A DNA stretch of 64,000 nt, taken from assembly GCA_030645495.1 (NCBI GenBank), contig JAUSLV010000018.1:372001-436000 (forward strand). The letters run 5' to 3'. Below the pieces are notes generated by a model. It was not told the DNA's origin and ran no database searches. It saw only the letters and a program-made list of their open reading frames with translations. Source of the DNA: Actinomycetota bacterium. GTDB taxonomy: Bacteria; Actinomycetota; Acidimicrobiia; Acidimicrobiales; Ilumatobacteraceae. Shown here in pieces: positions 45,035-58,806 of this stretch. Both the position numbers and the translations under genes were made by a program. How positions within the stretch are numbered: position 1 is the first letter of the stretch; each line of letters starts with the position of its first letter.

Positions 45035-45507
45035 TAGATCGCCGGGTTCGGTTTGCGGATCCCCACCTCGTGGCTGTCCACGATGTCGTCGAACAGCTCG
45101 TCGAAGGGCAGCATCGGCCGCCACCGGTCGCGGAACTCGGCCACGTTGTTGGTCAGCACGCCCAACCGGAAGCCGGCAGCCTTCAGTTCGTGCACCAGGG
45201 CGATCATCGGGGTGCTGGGGCGGAACTCGATCAGCGGACCAGTGCCGGGCGCGGGCAGCGGCACGTCGATCCCGGCGGTATGCAACGCAACGCGGTTCAG
45301 CGCGCGGTTCTCCTCGAACGTGATCTCGCCACGCTCCAGCCGGTGCCACGGGTGGTCGCTGTCGGTGCCGTAGTCGCCCACCAGGATCCGGATCACGGCC
45401 TCGCGGTGTTCAGCGGGGAAGCGGGTAGCGAAGTCGCTGTGCCGCCCGCTCGCCGACAGCACGCCGCCGAAGTCGAAGATGACGGTGTCGATGACGGCCT
45501 CGGGCAT
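44863..45507 (-). CDS. HAD-family hydrolase
   Basis: A 214-residue HAD phosphatase-like protein with an alpha-helical cap (type IA). Motif I reads [10 protein letters not shown]: the nucleophile Asp is present, but the second Asp of DxD is Gly, as in the DFGGVL subgroup related to epoxide-hydrolase N-domains. Motif II is LTNN, the motif III region is IRKPNPAIY, and motif IV is [13 protein letters not shown]. The substrate is unknown. It overlaps the 3' end of convergent comF and sits where other Actinobacteria have the ribosome-hibernation factor gene between comF and secA. Confidence 0.85.
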   Translation of the reverse strand: MPEAVIDTVIFDFGGVLSASGRHSDFATRFPAEHREAVIRILVGDYGTDSDHPWHRLERGEITFEENRALNRVALHTAGIDVPLPAPGTGPLIEFRPSTPMIALVHELKAAGFRLGVLTNNVAEFRDRWRPMLPFDELFDDIVDSHEVGIRKPNPAIYQLALARLGAQPERTAFLDDVPSNVAAADAVGMRGVVVGEDPAEAIATVRRWAGFTG

Positions 45508-45562
45508 CGGCGCAGTCTTGCAGCAGGGGTGCCGATGCCAAGGCTCGCGGCGGCCCCCCCGG

Positions 45563-45568
45563 TAGGAT
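45563..45568 (+). promoter_or_regulatory. Leaderless -10 box of secA
   Basis: TAGGAT is 10 bases before the secA ATG. Confidence 0.5.
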
Positions 45569-45578
45569 TTCGATCCGC

Positions 45579-48368
<2,790 letters not shown>

Positions 48369-48380
48369 GGGGCCCAGCCA

Positions 48381-49481
48381 ATGCGCGACTTCTCCGACGA
48401 CCTCAAAGACCTGCGCCGCCGCCTCGGTGAGGCGGAGGGCTACCTCAAGATCTCCTACGGCCGCACACGCCTGGCCGAGCTGGAGATGGAGGTGTCGCGC
48501 CCCGATCTGTGGGATAACCAAGACCTCGCCAAGAAGGTGAACGCCGAGTACTCGAACGTGAAGGGCGACCTCGACACGTTCGACACGCTCAGCGGATCGT
48601 TGGAAGACGTGGAGCTGCTGCACGAGATGGCCCGCGAGGTCGACGACGAGAGCCAAGAGGCCGACATCGACGCCGCCGTGAAAGCGATCGGTCAGCAACT
48701 GCGCCAGCTCGACCTGCGCAGCCTGTTCACGGGCGAGCACGACGAAGCCGATTGCATCGTGCAGATCAACGCCAAGGATGGCGGCGTCGACGCTCAGGAC
48801 TGGGCCGAGATCCTGTTGCGGATGTACAGCCGCTGGGCCGAACGGCGTGGGTACGCGCTGGAGGTCGACGAGATCAGCCCGGCCACCGAAGCAGGCATCA
48901 TGTCGGCCGAGTTCACGATCACCGGTCGTTACGCCTACGGCATGATGACCAGCGAACGTGGCACCCACCGCCTCGTGCGCATCAGCCCGTTCGACAACCA
49001 GGGCCGCCGTCAGACCAGCTTCGCCGCGGTGCAGGTGTGGCCGGTGATGGACGCCCCCGACATCGAGATCAACGAATCCGACATCGAGATGCAGGTCTAC
49101 CGGGCAAGTGGCGCCGGTGGTCAGCACATCAACAAGACGTCGTCCGCGGTGCGCCTGATCCACAAGCCCACGGGCATGGTGGCCAACAGCCAGGAAGAGC
49201 GCAGCCAGCTGCAGAACCGCGAGAAGGCGCTCAACCGCCTGAAGGCGATGGTGGCGGCCAAGATCGAAGAAGAGCACGAGGCCGAGTTGGCCCGCATCGC
49301 CGGCCGACAGGCACAGGTGGGCTGGGGCAGCCAGATCCGTTCCTACGTCGTGCAGCCCTACCAGATGGTGAAAGACCTGCGCACCGAGGTGGAAACCAGC
49401 CAGATCGACGCCGTGCTGGATGGCGACATCGATGAGTTCATGGAGGGTTACCTCCGCTGGCGACGCCGCGAGGCCGAGTGA
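48381..49481 (+). CDS. prfB: Peptide chain release factor 2
   Basis: A 366-residue class I release factor that recognises UGA/UAA. The tripeptide SPF at residues 202-204 marks RF2 rather than RF1, and GGQ is at 246-248 (SGAGGQHINKTSSAVR). The N-terminal helical domain and C-terminal GSQIRSYV are normal. The reading frame is continuous, so there is no programmed +1 frameshift near codon 26. GAGGGG precedes the ATG. It lies between secA and ftsEX, a common order. Confidence 0.96.
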   Translation: MRDFSDDLKDLRRRLGEAEGYLKISYGRTRLAELEMEVSRPDLWDNQDLAKKVNAEYSNVKGDLDTFDTLSGSLEDVELLHEMAREVDDESQEADIDAAVKAIGQQLRQLDLRSLFTGEHDEADCIVQINAKDGGVDAQDWAEILLRMYSRWAERRGYALEVDEISPATEAGIMSAEFTITGRYAYGMMTSERGTHRLVRISPFDNQGRRQTSFAAVQVWPVMDAPDIEINESDIEMQVYRASGAGGQHINKTSSAVRLIHKPTGMVANSQEERSQLQNREKALNRLKAMVAAKIEEEHEAELARIAGRQAQVGWGSQIRSYVVQPYQMVKDLRTEVETSQIDAVLDGDIDEFMEGYLRWRRREAE

Positions 49482-49487
49482 GTGAAG

Positions 49488-49493
49488 TACCGT
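49488..49493 (+). promoter_or_regulatory. -10-like box upstream of ftsE
   Basis: TACCGT after the prfB stop would give a roughly 45-base leader to ftsE, which has its own GGAG Shine-Dalgarno. It is weakly supported. Confidence 0.3.
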
Positions 49494-49545
49494 TGCACAG
49501 CTTGCGGACGGAACGAAAGCCGATGACCCACGTGGAGAAACGTCC

Positions 49546-50219
<674 letters not shown>

Positions 50220-50223
<4 letters not shown>

Positions 50224-51116
50224 TCTCTCGCATCCGCTACACGTTCCGCGAGATGTGGGCCAGCCTGTCGCGCAACCTCACGCTCACCGCCGCGGCGATC
50301 ATCACGTCCACCGTGTCGCTGTTCCTGTTCGGTGGCACGCTGCTGATCCAACGCGCCTTCGACAACCAGCTGAAGCTCTGGACCGGCGGCGTCGAGATGA
50401 TCGTCTACGTCAAGCACGGTGCGGCTGCTGATCAGGTGGCCCTGATCCAGTCGGCGTTGACCGACCAGAACGTTGTCGAGTCCGCCGACTACTGCGACGA
50501 GGTCTGCTCCACTGCAGTCGCCACGAGTCTGTTCGCCACCGACCAGGCCGCGCTCGAGCAGTTGCTGCCGCAGATCCCGTCATTCTTCAAGGTGAAGCCG
50601 GTCGACAAGGGCAGCAGCGAACTCCTCAGATCGTTGAAATCGCAGTTCTTGCAGTTGCCCAATGTGCAGGACGTGCGCACTCCCGACGATGCCGTCGACC
50701 TGCTCAGCCAACTGAAGGACTTCTTCGGGGTGAGAACCCTCGTGCTCTCGGTGGTGCTGCTCTTCGCCAGCGCACTGCTCATCTGGAACACGATCCGCAC
50801 CGCGATGTTCGCCAGACGTCGCGAAATCGAGGTGATGAAATTGGTGGGTGCCACCAACTGGTTCATCCGCCTGCCGTTCATGCTCGAAGGCCTGTTGCAG
50901 GGCATCGTCGGCGCCACGCTGGGCAGCGGTGCCCTGTTGCTGGTGAACGACAACTGGACGAGTGGCGTGAAGGGCTTCCCGGCCAACAGCGGCCTCAAGG
51001 CGTTCGTGGTCACCGACGGTTATCCGGTGTGGGTGTGCTTCTGGATGATCCTGCTCGGTGCCTTCGTCGGTGCCGTTGGCTCGGCCACCGCAGCATCCCG
51101 CTTCCTCGACGTGTAG
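50220..51116 (+). CDS. ftsX: Cell-division membrane protein FtsX
   Basis: A 298-residue integral membrane partner of FtsE. It has a cytoplasmic amphipathic start ([17 protein letters not shown]), a first helix near residues 21-42, an extracytoplasmic domain (about 45-170) and three C-terminal helices. [20 protein letters not shown] is the conserved FtsX/MacB coupling region. The external domain has two Cys (YCDEVC), usual in actinobacterial FtsX. No smpB gene follows, unlike in mycobacteria. Confidence 0.95.
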
Positions 51117-51156
51117 CTCGTCCATCTCTGGGTTCCCCAATTCAGGGGTGCTCGCG

Positions 51157-51162
51157 TAACGT
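51157..51162 (+). promoter_or_regulatory. Leaderless -10 box of the 51169 crotonase
   Basis: TAACGT is 6 bases before the ATG at 51169. Confidence 0.5.
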
Positions 51163-51168
51163 CCACGC

Positions 51169-52029
51169 ATGGACTACACGCAGATCACGTACGACGTCGC
51201 GGAGCACATCGCCACCATCACGCTGAACCGTCCGGATCAGCTGAACGCGTTCACGAACACGATGATGCGCGAGTTGCTCGATGCGTTCGATCGGGTCGAC
51301 GCCGACGACGACGTGCGCGCCGTCATCGTCACGGGTGCGGGTCGCGGGTTTTGCGCAGGTGCTGATCTGTCGGGTGGCGGCGCGACATTCGCCAAAGGCG
51401 GCAGCGACATCCAGACCGACGCAGGCGTGCCTCGCGACGGCGGCGGCATGGTGTCGCTGCGCATCTTCGAATGCCTCAAGCCGGTCATCGGTGCGATCAA
51501 CGGGCCGGCCGTCGGCGTGGGCATCACCATGACGTTGGGCATGGACATCCGCCTCGCCAGCGAGACCGCCAAGATCGGGTTCGTGTTCGCCCGCCGCGGC
51601 ATCGTGCCCGAAGCGTGCTCGTCGTGGTTCCTGCCGCGTCTGGTGGGCATCAGCCAGGCGCTCGAGTGGTGCTACTCGGGCAAGGTGTTCCCGGCCAGCG
51701 AGGCGCACGCCGGTGGCCTCGTGCGCAGCGTGCACGCCCCCGACGATCTGCTGCCCGCCGCTCGAGCGATCGCCGCCGAGATCGCCGAGAACACCGCGCC
51801 GGTCAGCATCGCGCTGACCCGCCAGATGCTGTGGCGGATGCTCGGTGAGTCGCACCCGATGGCCGCCCACCGGGCCGACTCGCGAGGCATCGTCGAGCGC
51901 GGTGCCAGCGCCGATGCGACCGAAGGGGTGGTCAGCTTCCTCGAGAAGCGCGCGCCCAGCTTCCCGGTGAAGGTCAGCGACGGCCTGCCGAACCTGTTCC
52001 CCGGCTGGGAGCCGCCGTCGTTCTCCTGA
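51169..52029 (+). CDS. Enoyl-CoA hydratase/isomerase (crotonase) family protein
   Basis: A 286-residue crotonase. The oxyanion-hole segments are GRGFCAGADLS (residues 59-69) and INGPAVGVGITMTLGMD, and FARRGIVPEACSSWFLPRLVG provides the Glu that acts in hydration (VPE). The insertion GGGATFAKGGSDIQTDAGVPRDGG after the first loop is longer than usual. The C-terminal trimerisation helix is complete. It would hydrate or isomerise an acyl-CoA; the substrate is unknown. It is a single leaderless gene ending 48 bases before the haemoglobin. Confidence 0.88.
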   Translation: MDYTQITYDVAEHIATITLNRPDQLNAFTNTMMRELLDAFDRVDADDDVRAVIVTGAGRGFCAGADLSGGGATFAKGGSDIQTDAGVPRDGGGMVSLRIFECLKPVIGAINGPAVGVGITMTLGMDIRLASETAKIGFVFARRGIVPEACSSWFLPRLVGISQALEWCYSGKVFPASEAHAGGLVRSVHAPDDLLPAARAIAAEIAENTAPVSIALTRQMLWRMLGESHPMAAHRADSRGIVERGASADATEGVVSFLEKRAPSFPVKVSDGLPNLFPGWEPPSFS

Positions 52030-52065
52030 CGGGTGCCCGTTTTCGGGGTGCGTGAGGTCTGGTCA

Positions 52066-52071
52066 TAGGCT
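52066..52071 (+). promoter_or_regulatory. Leaderless -10 box of the truncated haemoglobin
   Basis: TAGGCT is 6 bases before the GTG at 52078. Confidence 0.5.
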
Positions 52072-52077
52072 GGCAGC

Positions 52078-52470
52078 GTGTCCGAAGCTGACGGTGTGAC
52101 CCTGTACGAAGCGGCGGGCGGCATGCCCTTCTTCGAGCGCCTGGTAGAGCTGTTCTACGTGGGCATCAAGAGCGATCCGGTGCTGCGCCCGATGTACCCC
52201 GACGACGACATGGCCGGCGCACAGCGGCGCCTCACGCTGTTCCTCGTCCAGTTCTGGGGCGGTCCGATGACCTACATGGAGGAGCGCGGCCACCCGATGC
52301 TGCGGGCGCGGCACATGCCGTTCCCCATCGGCCCCGACGAGCGCGATCGTTGGCTGGTGTGCATGGCGGCGGCGGTGGAAGAGCTCACCGAGCCCGGCGA
52401 GATCCGCGACCTGCTGATGGGCTACTTCGTGCCCGCCGCCGAGGCGATGCGCACCGACGGCTTCCTGTAG
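52078..52470 (+). CDS. Group II truncated haemoglobin (GlbO-like)
   Basis: A 130-residue 2/2 haemoglobin. PFFERLVELFY gives the B9-B10 Phe-Tyr pair, MYPDDDMAGAQRRLTLFLVQFWGGP covers helices C-E, and LRARHMPFPIG carries the proximal His (F8). RDRWL supplies the Trp G8 of group II. In mycobacteria, GlbO binds oxygen and NO and associates with membranes or respiratory chain components. The GTG start is leaderless. The 3' end lies 17 bases from the convergent SpoU gene. Confidence 0.92.
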   Translation: MSEADGVTLYEAAGGMPFFERLVELFYVGIKSDPVLRPMYPDDDMAGAQRRLTLFLVQFWGGPMTYMEERGHPMLRARHMPFPIGPDERDRWLVCMAAAVEELTEPGEIRDLLMGYFVPAAEAMRTDGFL

Positions 52471-52487
52471 CCCAGACTTCCCCGCGT

Positions 52488-53282
52488 TCAGGGGCGCAGC
52501 TGCCAGCAGGCCACAGCGCTGGCCGCAGCAGCGTTGAGCGAATCCACACCGGTGTGCATCGGGATGCACACCCGATGGGTCGCCGCGTGCATCGCCTGCT
52601 GCGTCAGCCCTGCCCGTTCCGAGCCCACCAGCAACGCCATGCGATCCGCAGGGGCGATCGTGTCGAGCGGCACCGCGTCGGCCGCAGGGGTGAGCGCACA
52701 CACCACGACGCCCTGCTGTACCAGCGATCGCACGAGGGCGGGCACGTCGGTGGTGCGCGCGTGAGCGAGGTGCAGTGCGTGCCCCATCGAGACACGCAGC
52801 GCGCGGCGGGCGAGTGGATCAGCACTCGTGGCATCCACCACCAGGCCGTCCCAGCCCATGGCGAGCGCGTTGCGAACGATGCTGCCGATGTTCACCGGGT
52901 TGTCGACGGCCTCGGCGATCACCAACCGCCGACAGTTGGCGGCCAGCTCTGCCGCGGGAATTCGCAGCGGCCGCTGGAACAGCGCCACCACGGTGTACGG
53001 CATGCCCAGCTTCGTCACCGCCGCCCGCAACCGCTCGCCGCCGGCGAACACCTCGCAGCGGCCGGCCAGCTGCTGGGTGAGTGCGGGCGGTCGGAGCGCA
53101 TCCACCAGCGCCATCGCGGGTACACAGCCAGCGTCCAACGCACGTTGCACCACGAGGTCGCCCTCGGCCATGAACAGCCCATCGCCCCCGTCGTCGCGGC
53201 GCTGCGGGCGGTTGGTGAGGCCGCGTTCGTTGAGCCGGAACGGGGCCAGCCGATCATCGTCGGGGTCGTCGATCAGGATCAC
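52488..53282 (-). CDS. SpoU/TrmH-family RNA 2'-O-methyltransferase
   Basis: A 264-residue SPOUT methyltransferase. The N-terminal substrate-binding region includes RDDGGDGLFMAEGDLVVQRAL. The knotted domain has motif 1 AVDNPVNIGSIVRNA, motif 2 LLVGSERAGL and motif 3 CIPMHTGVDSLNAAAASAV. It uses S-adenosylmethionine to methylate a ribose 2'-OH in tRNA or rRNA; the site is unknown. The GTG at 53282 sits 6 bases after TAGCGC, a near match to the leaderless box. The AdoHcy it makes would be recycled by AhcY. Confidence 0.9.
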   Translation of the reverse strand: MILIDDPDDDRLAPFRLNERGLTNRPQRRDDGGDGLFMAEGDLVVQRALDAGCVPAMALVDALRPPALTQQLAGRCEVFAGGERLRAAVTKLGMPYTVVALFQRPLRIPAAELAANCRRLVIAEAVDNPVNIGSIVRNALAMGWDGLVVDATSADPLARRALRVSMGHALHLAHARTTDVPALVRSLVQQGVVVCALTPAADAVPLDTIAPADRMALLVGSERAGLTQQAMHAATHRVCIPMHTGVDSLNAAAASAVACWQLRP

Positions 53283-53301
53283 GGCGGTGCGCTACCGAGG
53301 C

Positions 53302-54222
<921 letters not shown>

Positions 54223-54229
54223 GTCGACC

Positions 54230-54235
54230 ACTCTA
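54230..54235 (-). promoter_or_regulatory. Leaderless -10 box of menB
   Basis: TAGAGT on the minus strand is 7 bases before the ATG at 54222. Confidence 0.5.
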
Positions 54236-54273
54236 CGGAAACCCCGCCCCCGGCTCGGAATGCACCTCGGTGG

Positions 54274-54279
54274 TACGGT
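54274..54279 (+). promoter_or_regulatory. Leaderless -10 box of the 54287 hydrolase
   Basis: TACGGT is 7 bases before the ATG at 54287. It shares the 64-base divergent region with the menB promoter. Confidence 0.5.
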
Positions 54280-54286
54280 GCAGCGC

Positions 54287-55072
54287 ATGTCGTTCGCAAC
54301 GGTCAATGGGCAGCAGTTGTACTTCGAGGACACCGGCGGCGATGGCCCAGTGGTGGTGCTGTCGCACGGCTTCATGATGGATCACGAGATGTTCGTGCAC
54401 CAGGTGGAGGCGCTGCGCGGTCAGTACCGGGTGATCATCTGGGACGAGCGCGGCTTCGGCCTCACCCGCTACGACGGGCAGCCGTTCACGTACTGGGACA
54501 GCGCTGGCGACTGCCTCGCGCTGCTCGACCACGTGGGCGTCGAGCGCGCCGTGTTCGGCGGCATGAGCCAGGGCGGCTTCTTGTCGCTGCGCGTGGCGTT
54601 GCTCGCTACGCAGCGGGTGCGTGGGCTGATCCTGCTCGACACCCAGGCCGGTGCCGAGCACCCCGACAAGGTCGTGCTGTACCAAGGGATGATGGACATG
54701 TGGCTGGCCGTCGGCGCGGCACCCGAGCTGGCCGAGGCCGTCGCGTCGATCATCATCGCCGACCCGGTGGAGAACCCGAAGTGGATCGCCAAGTGGATGG
54801 CGCAACCGAACGACTACATCGTGCAACCCGGCGCGTGCCTGCTGGGCCGCGAGGACATCACCGAACGCCTGCGTGAGATCACCTGCCCCGCCCTCGTGGT
54901 GCACGGCACGGAAGACACCGCGATCGAGATGGCACTGGCGGAAACGCTGTCCGCCGGTCTCGTCGGCAGCACCGGGGTGGTGCGCGTCGGTGGCTCGCAC
55001 GCGGCCAACCTGGTCAACCCCGGCCCGGTGAATGCCGCGATCCTCCAGTTCCTCGGGGGTCTACCGGCGTGA
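54287..55072 (+). CDS. Alpha/beta-fold hydrolase
   Basis: A 261-residue alpha/beta hydrolase. The oxyanion segment is VVLSHGFMMDHEMF, the WDERGFGLT strand follows, and the nucleophile elbow is GGMSQGG (Ser). VVHGTEDTAIE carries the acid and GGSHAAN the catalytic His. The substrate is unknown. Position beside menB recalls MenH, but the sequence does not show MenH-specific marks that I can identify. It overlaps cofE by four bases, so it is co-translated with an F420 gene. Confidence 0.85.
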   Translation: MSFATVNGQQLYFEDTGGDGPVVVLSHGFMMDHEMFVHQVEALRGQYRVIIWDERGFGLTRYDGQPFTYWDSAGDCLALLDHVGVERAVFGGMSQGGFLSLRVALLATQRVRGLILLDTQAGAEHPDKVVLYQGMMDMWLAVGAAPELAEAVASIIIADPVENPKWIAKWMAQPNDYIVQPGACLLGREDITERLREITCPALVVHGTEDTAIEMALAETLSAGLVGSTGVVRVGGSHAANLVNPGPVNAAILQFLGGLPA

Positions 55073-55821
55073 CCGGGCTGAGCATCTTCGGCGTACCCGG
55101 CCTGCCCGAGATTGCACCCGGCACCGACCTCGGTGCGGCCATCCTGGGTGCGGCCGCAGCGGCGGGCACGCCGCTGGCCGACGGCGACATCGCGGTGGTC
55201 ACGTCGAAGATCGTGTCGAAGGCCGAGGGGCGCACGGTGGAGTTGGCCGACATCCAGCCGTCGCCGTTCGCCCGGCAGTGGAGCGAGCAGTGGGGCAAAG
55301 ATGCCGCGGTCACGGAGTTGGTGCTGAGCGAGGCCAAGCGTGTCGTGCGCCAGATCGGGCCGATCCTGATCACCGAGACGCATCACGGGTTCGTGTGCGC
55401 CAACAGCGGGGTCGACCAGTCGTCGTCGGGCGCGCACGGTCGTGCCGTGTTGTTGCCGCTCGACAGCGACGCGAGCGCGCGGGCGATCCGAGCGACCTTC
55501 CTGGCCGCCGGCGTCAACGCCGCGGTGATCGTCTCCGACACGTTCGGCCGGGCCTGGCGCGAGGGCCAGACCGACATCGCCATCGGCGTGGCCGGCATCC
55601 AGCCGATCCTCAGCTACATCGGCGAGGTCGACCCGCACGGCCACGAGTTCCAGGTACAAGCGTTGTGCGTGGCCGACGAGATCGCCGGCGCGGCGGAGTT
55701 GGTGAAGGGCAACCTCTCGCGGGTGCCGGTGGCCGTGGTGCGCGGGTACCAGTGGGAGGCCGACGACACCGCCACGATCGGGCCGGTGCTGCGCGACCAG
55801 TCCCGCGACCTGTTCCGCTGA
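55069..55821 (+). CDS. cofE: Coenzyme F420-0:L-glutamate ligase
   Basis: A 250-residue CofE, which adds glutamates to F420-0 with GTP. Motifs are VPGLPEIAPGTDLGAAIL, GDIAVVTSKIVSKAEGR, ITETHHGFVCANSGVDQSS, SDTFGRAWREGQTDIAIG and DEIAGAAELVKGN. The length equals the ligase domain alone; the C-terminal FMN-dependent domain of mycobacterial FbiB (about 450 residues in total) is absent. GTG start overlaps the hydrolase stop. Confidence 0.93.
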   Translation: MTGLSIFGVPGLPEIAPGTDLGAAILGAAAAAGTPLADGDIAVVTSKIVSKAEGRTVELADIQPSPFARQWSEQWGKDAAVTELVLSEAKRVVRQIGPILITETHHGFVCANSGVDQSSSGAHGRAVLLPLDSDASARAIRATFLAAGVNAAVIVSDTFGRAWREGQTDIAIGVAGIQPILSYIGEVDPHGHEFQVQALCVADEIAGAAELVKGNLSRVPVAVVRGYQWEADDTATIGPVLRDQSRDLFR

Positions 55822-55857
55822 CGAGCGGGTTGTGCAAAACGTGCTGAACTACAGCGC

Positions 55858-56307
55858 ATGGATCACGCCGAAGTCAGCCACACGATCACCGCCACGCCCG
55901 AGCGCCTGTATGCGCTGATCAGCGACATGCCTCGGATGGGGGAGTGGTCGCAGGAGAACAACGGCGGCAAGTGGCTCAAGGGCGCCACTGGCCCGGCGGT
56001 GGGCGCGAAGTTCAAGGGCAAGAACTCCAAGGGTTTCCGCCGCTGGAGCACGATCGCCACCGTGGTCACCGCCGACGCCGGCAAGGAGTTCGCCTTCGAT
56101 GTCACCGTCAAAGGAATGAAGGTGGCCCGGTGGGGCTTCCGTCTGGAGGCCGCCGAAGGCGGCACGAAGGTCACCGAGTTCTGGGACGATCACCGCGTGA
56201 AGGTGATGAAGGTGCTCACCGGCCTGGCGCTCGGCATACCCGATCGCGTGTCGCACAACACGGCCGGGATGGAACACACGCTGACGAAGCTGGCCGCCGC
56301 GGTCTGA
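55858..56307 (+). CDS. SRPBCC-family (polyketide cyclase/START-like) protein
   Basis: A 149-residue helix-grip protein. It opens VSHTITATPERLYALISDMPRMGEWS, typical of SRPBCC proteins. W-x-x-x-K/N-rich strands around KGKNSKGFRRWSTIATVVTAD follow, then GFRLEAAEGGTKVTEFWDDHR and a long C-terminal helix. These proteins bind hydrophobic ligands in a central cavity. The ligand is unknown. It follows cofE by 36 bases and converges on the GDPD gene. Confidence 0.82.
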   Translation: MDHAEVSHTITATPERLYALISDMPRMGEWSQENNGGKWLKGATGPAVGAKFKGKNSKGFRRWSTIATVVTADAGKEFAFDVTVKGMKVARWGFRLEAAEGGTKVTEFWDDHRVKVMKVLTGLALGIPDRVSHNTAGMEHTLTKLAAAV

Positions 56308-56342
56308 GCCCGTCTGAGCTGGTCGGGCCAGTGCAGGTCAGG

Positions 56343-57385
56343 TCAGGGCATGTACTGCTGAACAGCCTGCACACCCTGCGCCGGGAAGTTGATGTTCAAC
56401 CCGACGATCCCCATCTCCAGGAATGCCGTGTACGCGGCGAGGTTCTCGAGCGAACGCTCGTTGGGCCACACCCAGATCGGGTAACCGGCCGCAGTGCTGT
56501 CGGTGATCAGCTGAGGGGTGATCACTTCGGTGCCACCGAACTCGGGCGGCAACTGCAGGATGCGCATGTCGAACGGCAGGGGAGTGCGGGTCAGCACCCA
56601 GGCGGTGATCGCCGCCAGGCCGGGCGACACTTCCACATCGGGCAGGAGCGTGTGGAAGTACGCCACCACCTCGTCGTCGAACGAGCTGATCACCGTTGCG
56701 TCGGCGCGATCGAGTGCCACCAGCAGGCGGGCCAGCTCGTCGGCAGCCGCCTTGGCGGGAGCGCCGCTGCCCTTGATCTCGACGTTCAACGGCAGGTCGG
56801 GGAAGCGCTGCACCAACTGCTCGAACGTGGGGATCGCGAAGTCGTCGGCCGTGTAGCCCTCGGGTGCGGAGACCGCGCCGGTGCGCATGCCGCGGTAGAG
56901 GTACGCCGCGTCTGGCTGGTCGGTGCACACGCACTCGGCGGTGAACCAGTGCGCAGCGTCGAGTGCGGCGATCTCGGCGTAGGTGAGGTCGGCCACGGCG
57001 CCAGTGCCGTTGGTGGCCCGGTCGACGGTGTCGTCGTGCTGCACGATCAGCACGCCGTCCTTGGTGAGCAACACGTTGAGATCCAGCATGTCGACGCCGG
57101 CCTTCGCGCTCTCGCCGAACGCGAACAGCGTGCTGGCCGGGAACTCGTCCTCACCCGCTGTGTGCGCCAGCACGATCGGGCGGCCGAGCGCCAGCAGTTC
57201 GTCGACCGTGGCGGCCCGCTCCACCATGGGAACAGGCGTGGTAGTGGATTCGTCGGTGCTGGGCGCAGATGGCGTCGTCGGGCTGGAGTCGGGTGAGGTG
57301 GCCGGCGAGGAATCCGTGCTGGAGCCGTCGTCGGAACAGGCCGCAACGAGCAGCAGCGAGCAGAGCAGGGCGAGAGAGGTGCGCT

Positions 57386-57389
<4 letters not shown>
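56343..57389 (-). CDS. Glycerophosphodiester phosphodiesterase-family lipoprotein
   Basis: A 348-residue predicted lipoprotein: signal peptide with lipobox LLVAACSDD (Cys18), a Ser/Thr/Pro-rich linker to about residue 55, then a GDPD TIM barrel. The first catalytic segment reads VLAHTAGEDEFPASTLFAF (His, Glu of H-x-x-x-E-type), followed by GVDMLDLNVLLTKDGVLIVQHDDTVDRATNG, where LDLN replaces the more usual LEld, and NVEIKG. It hydrolyses glycerophosphodiesters outside the cell. It is last in a four-gene operon, overlapping psuG by four bases. Confidence 0.85.
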
Positions 57390-58341
<952 letters not shown>

Positions 58342-58345
<4 letters not shown>

Positions 58346-58806
58346 CGGGCTCCCCAGGAGAAAGTCTGCTTGAACAGTCTGAGGCAGGAAAACGCTTCTG
58401 CCTCCACGATGTCGGAACGACTGCGCAGTTGTGACAACAGCCGCAGCAGGTGGGCGTCGTCGTCGGCCACCACTTCGAACATCAGGTCGTAGCGGCCGGT
58501 GGTGGCCATCAGGTACTCCACTTCCGGCATCTCGGCTAGCGCCAGCGCGGTGGCCTCGGCGTCGCCGGCCACACGCGCACCGATCATCGCCACTCGCCGA
58601 ACACCCAGCGAGAGCGGATCGGTGACGGCCACGATCTGCATCACCCCTGCGTCGGTGAGCCGCTGCACGCGTTGGCGGATGGCCCCTTCGCTGAGGCCCA
58701 CCTCGGCGGCCACCTTGGTGAACGGCATTCGCCCGTCGGCCTGCAGCAACTCGATGATCGCCCGGTCGGTGTCGTCGAGCGGGGTGGTGCCGCGTTCGGT
58801 GCTCAT
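58342..58806 (-). CDS. Lrp/AsnC-family transcriptional regulator
   Basis: A 154-residue Lrp/AsnC regulator. The N-terminal HTH (LDDTDRAIIELLQADGRMPF, then VGLSEGAIRQRVQRL) and the C-terminal RAM ligand domain (residues 65-150; TTGRYDLMFEVVADDDAHLL) are both complete. It binds amino acids or related effectors. Its place between the aminotransferase and psuG, with four-base overlaps at both ends, implies control of this operon. The 29-bp palindrome at 60186-60214 is the probable operator. Confidence 0.92.

Noticed and set aside
48381-48470. Programmed frameshift in prfB
   Set aside because: The frame is continuous, with no internal UGA in the early codons.
54287-55072. MenH (SHCHC synthase) because it is next to menB
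   Set aside because: The general alpha/beta hydrolase motifs do not discriminate, and it is coupled to cofE rather than to a men gene.
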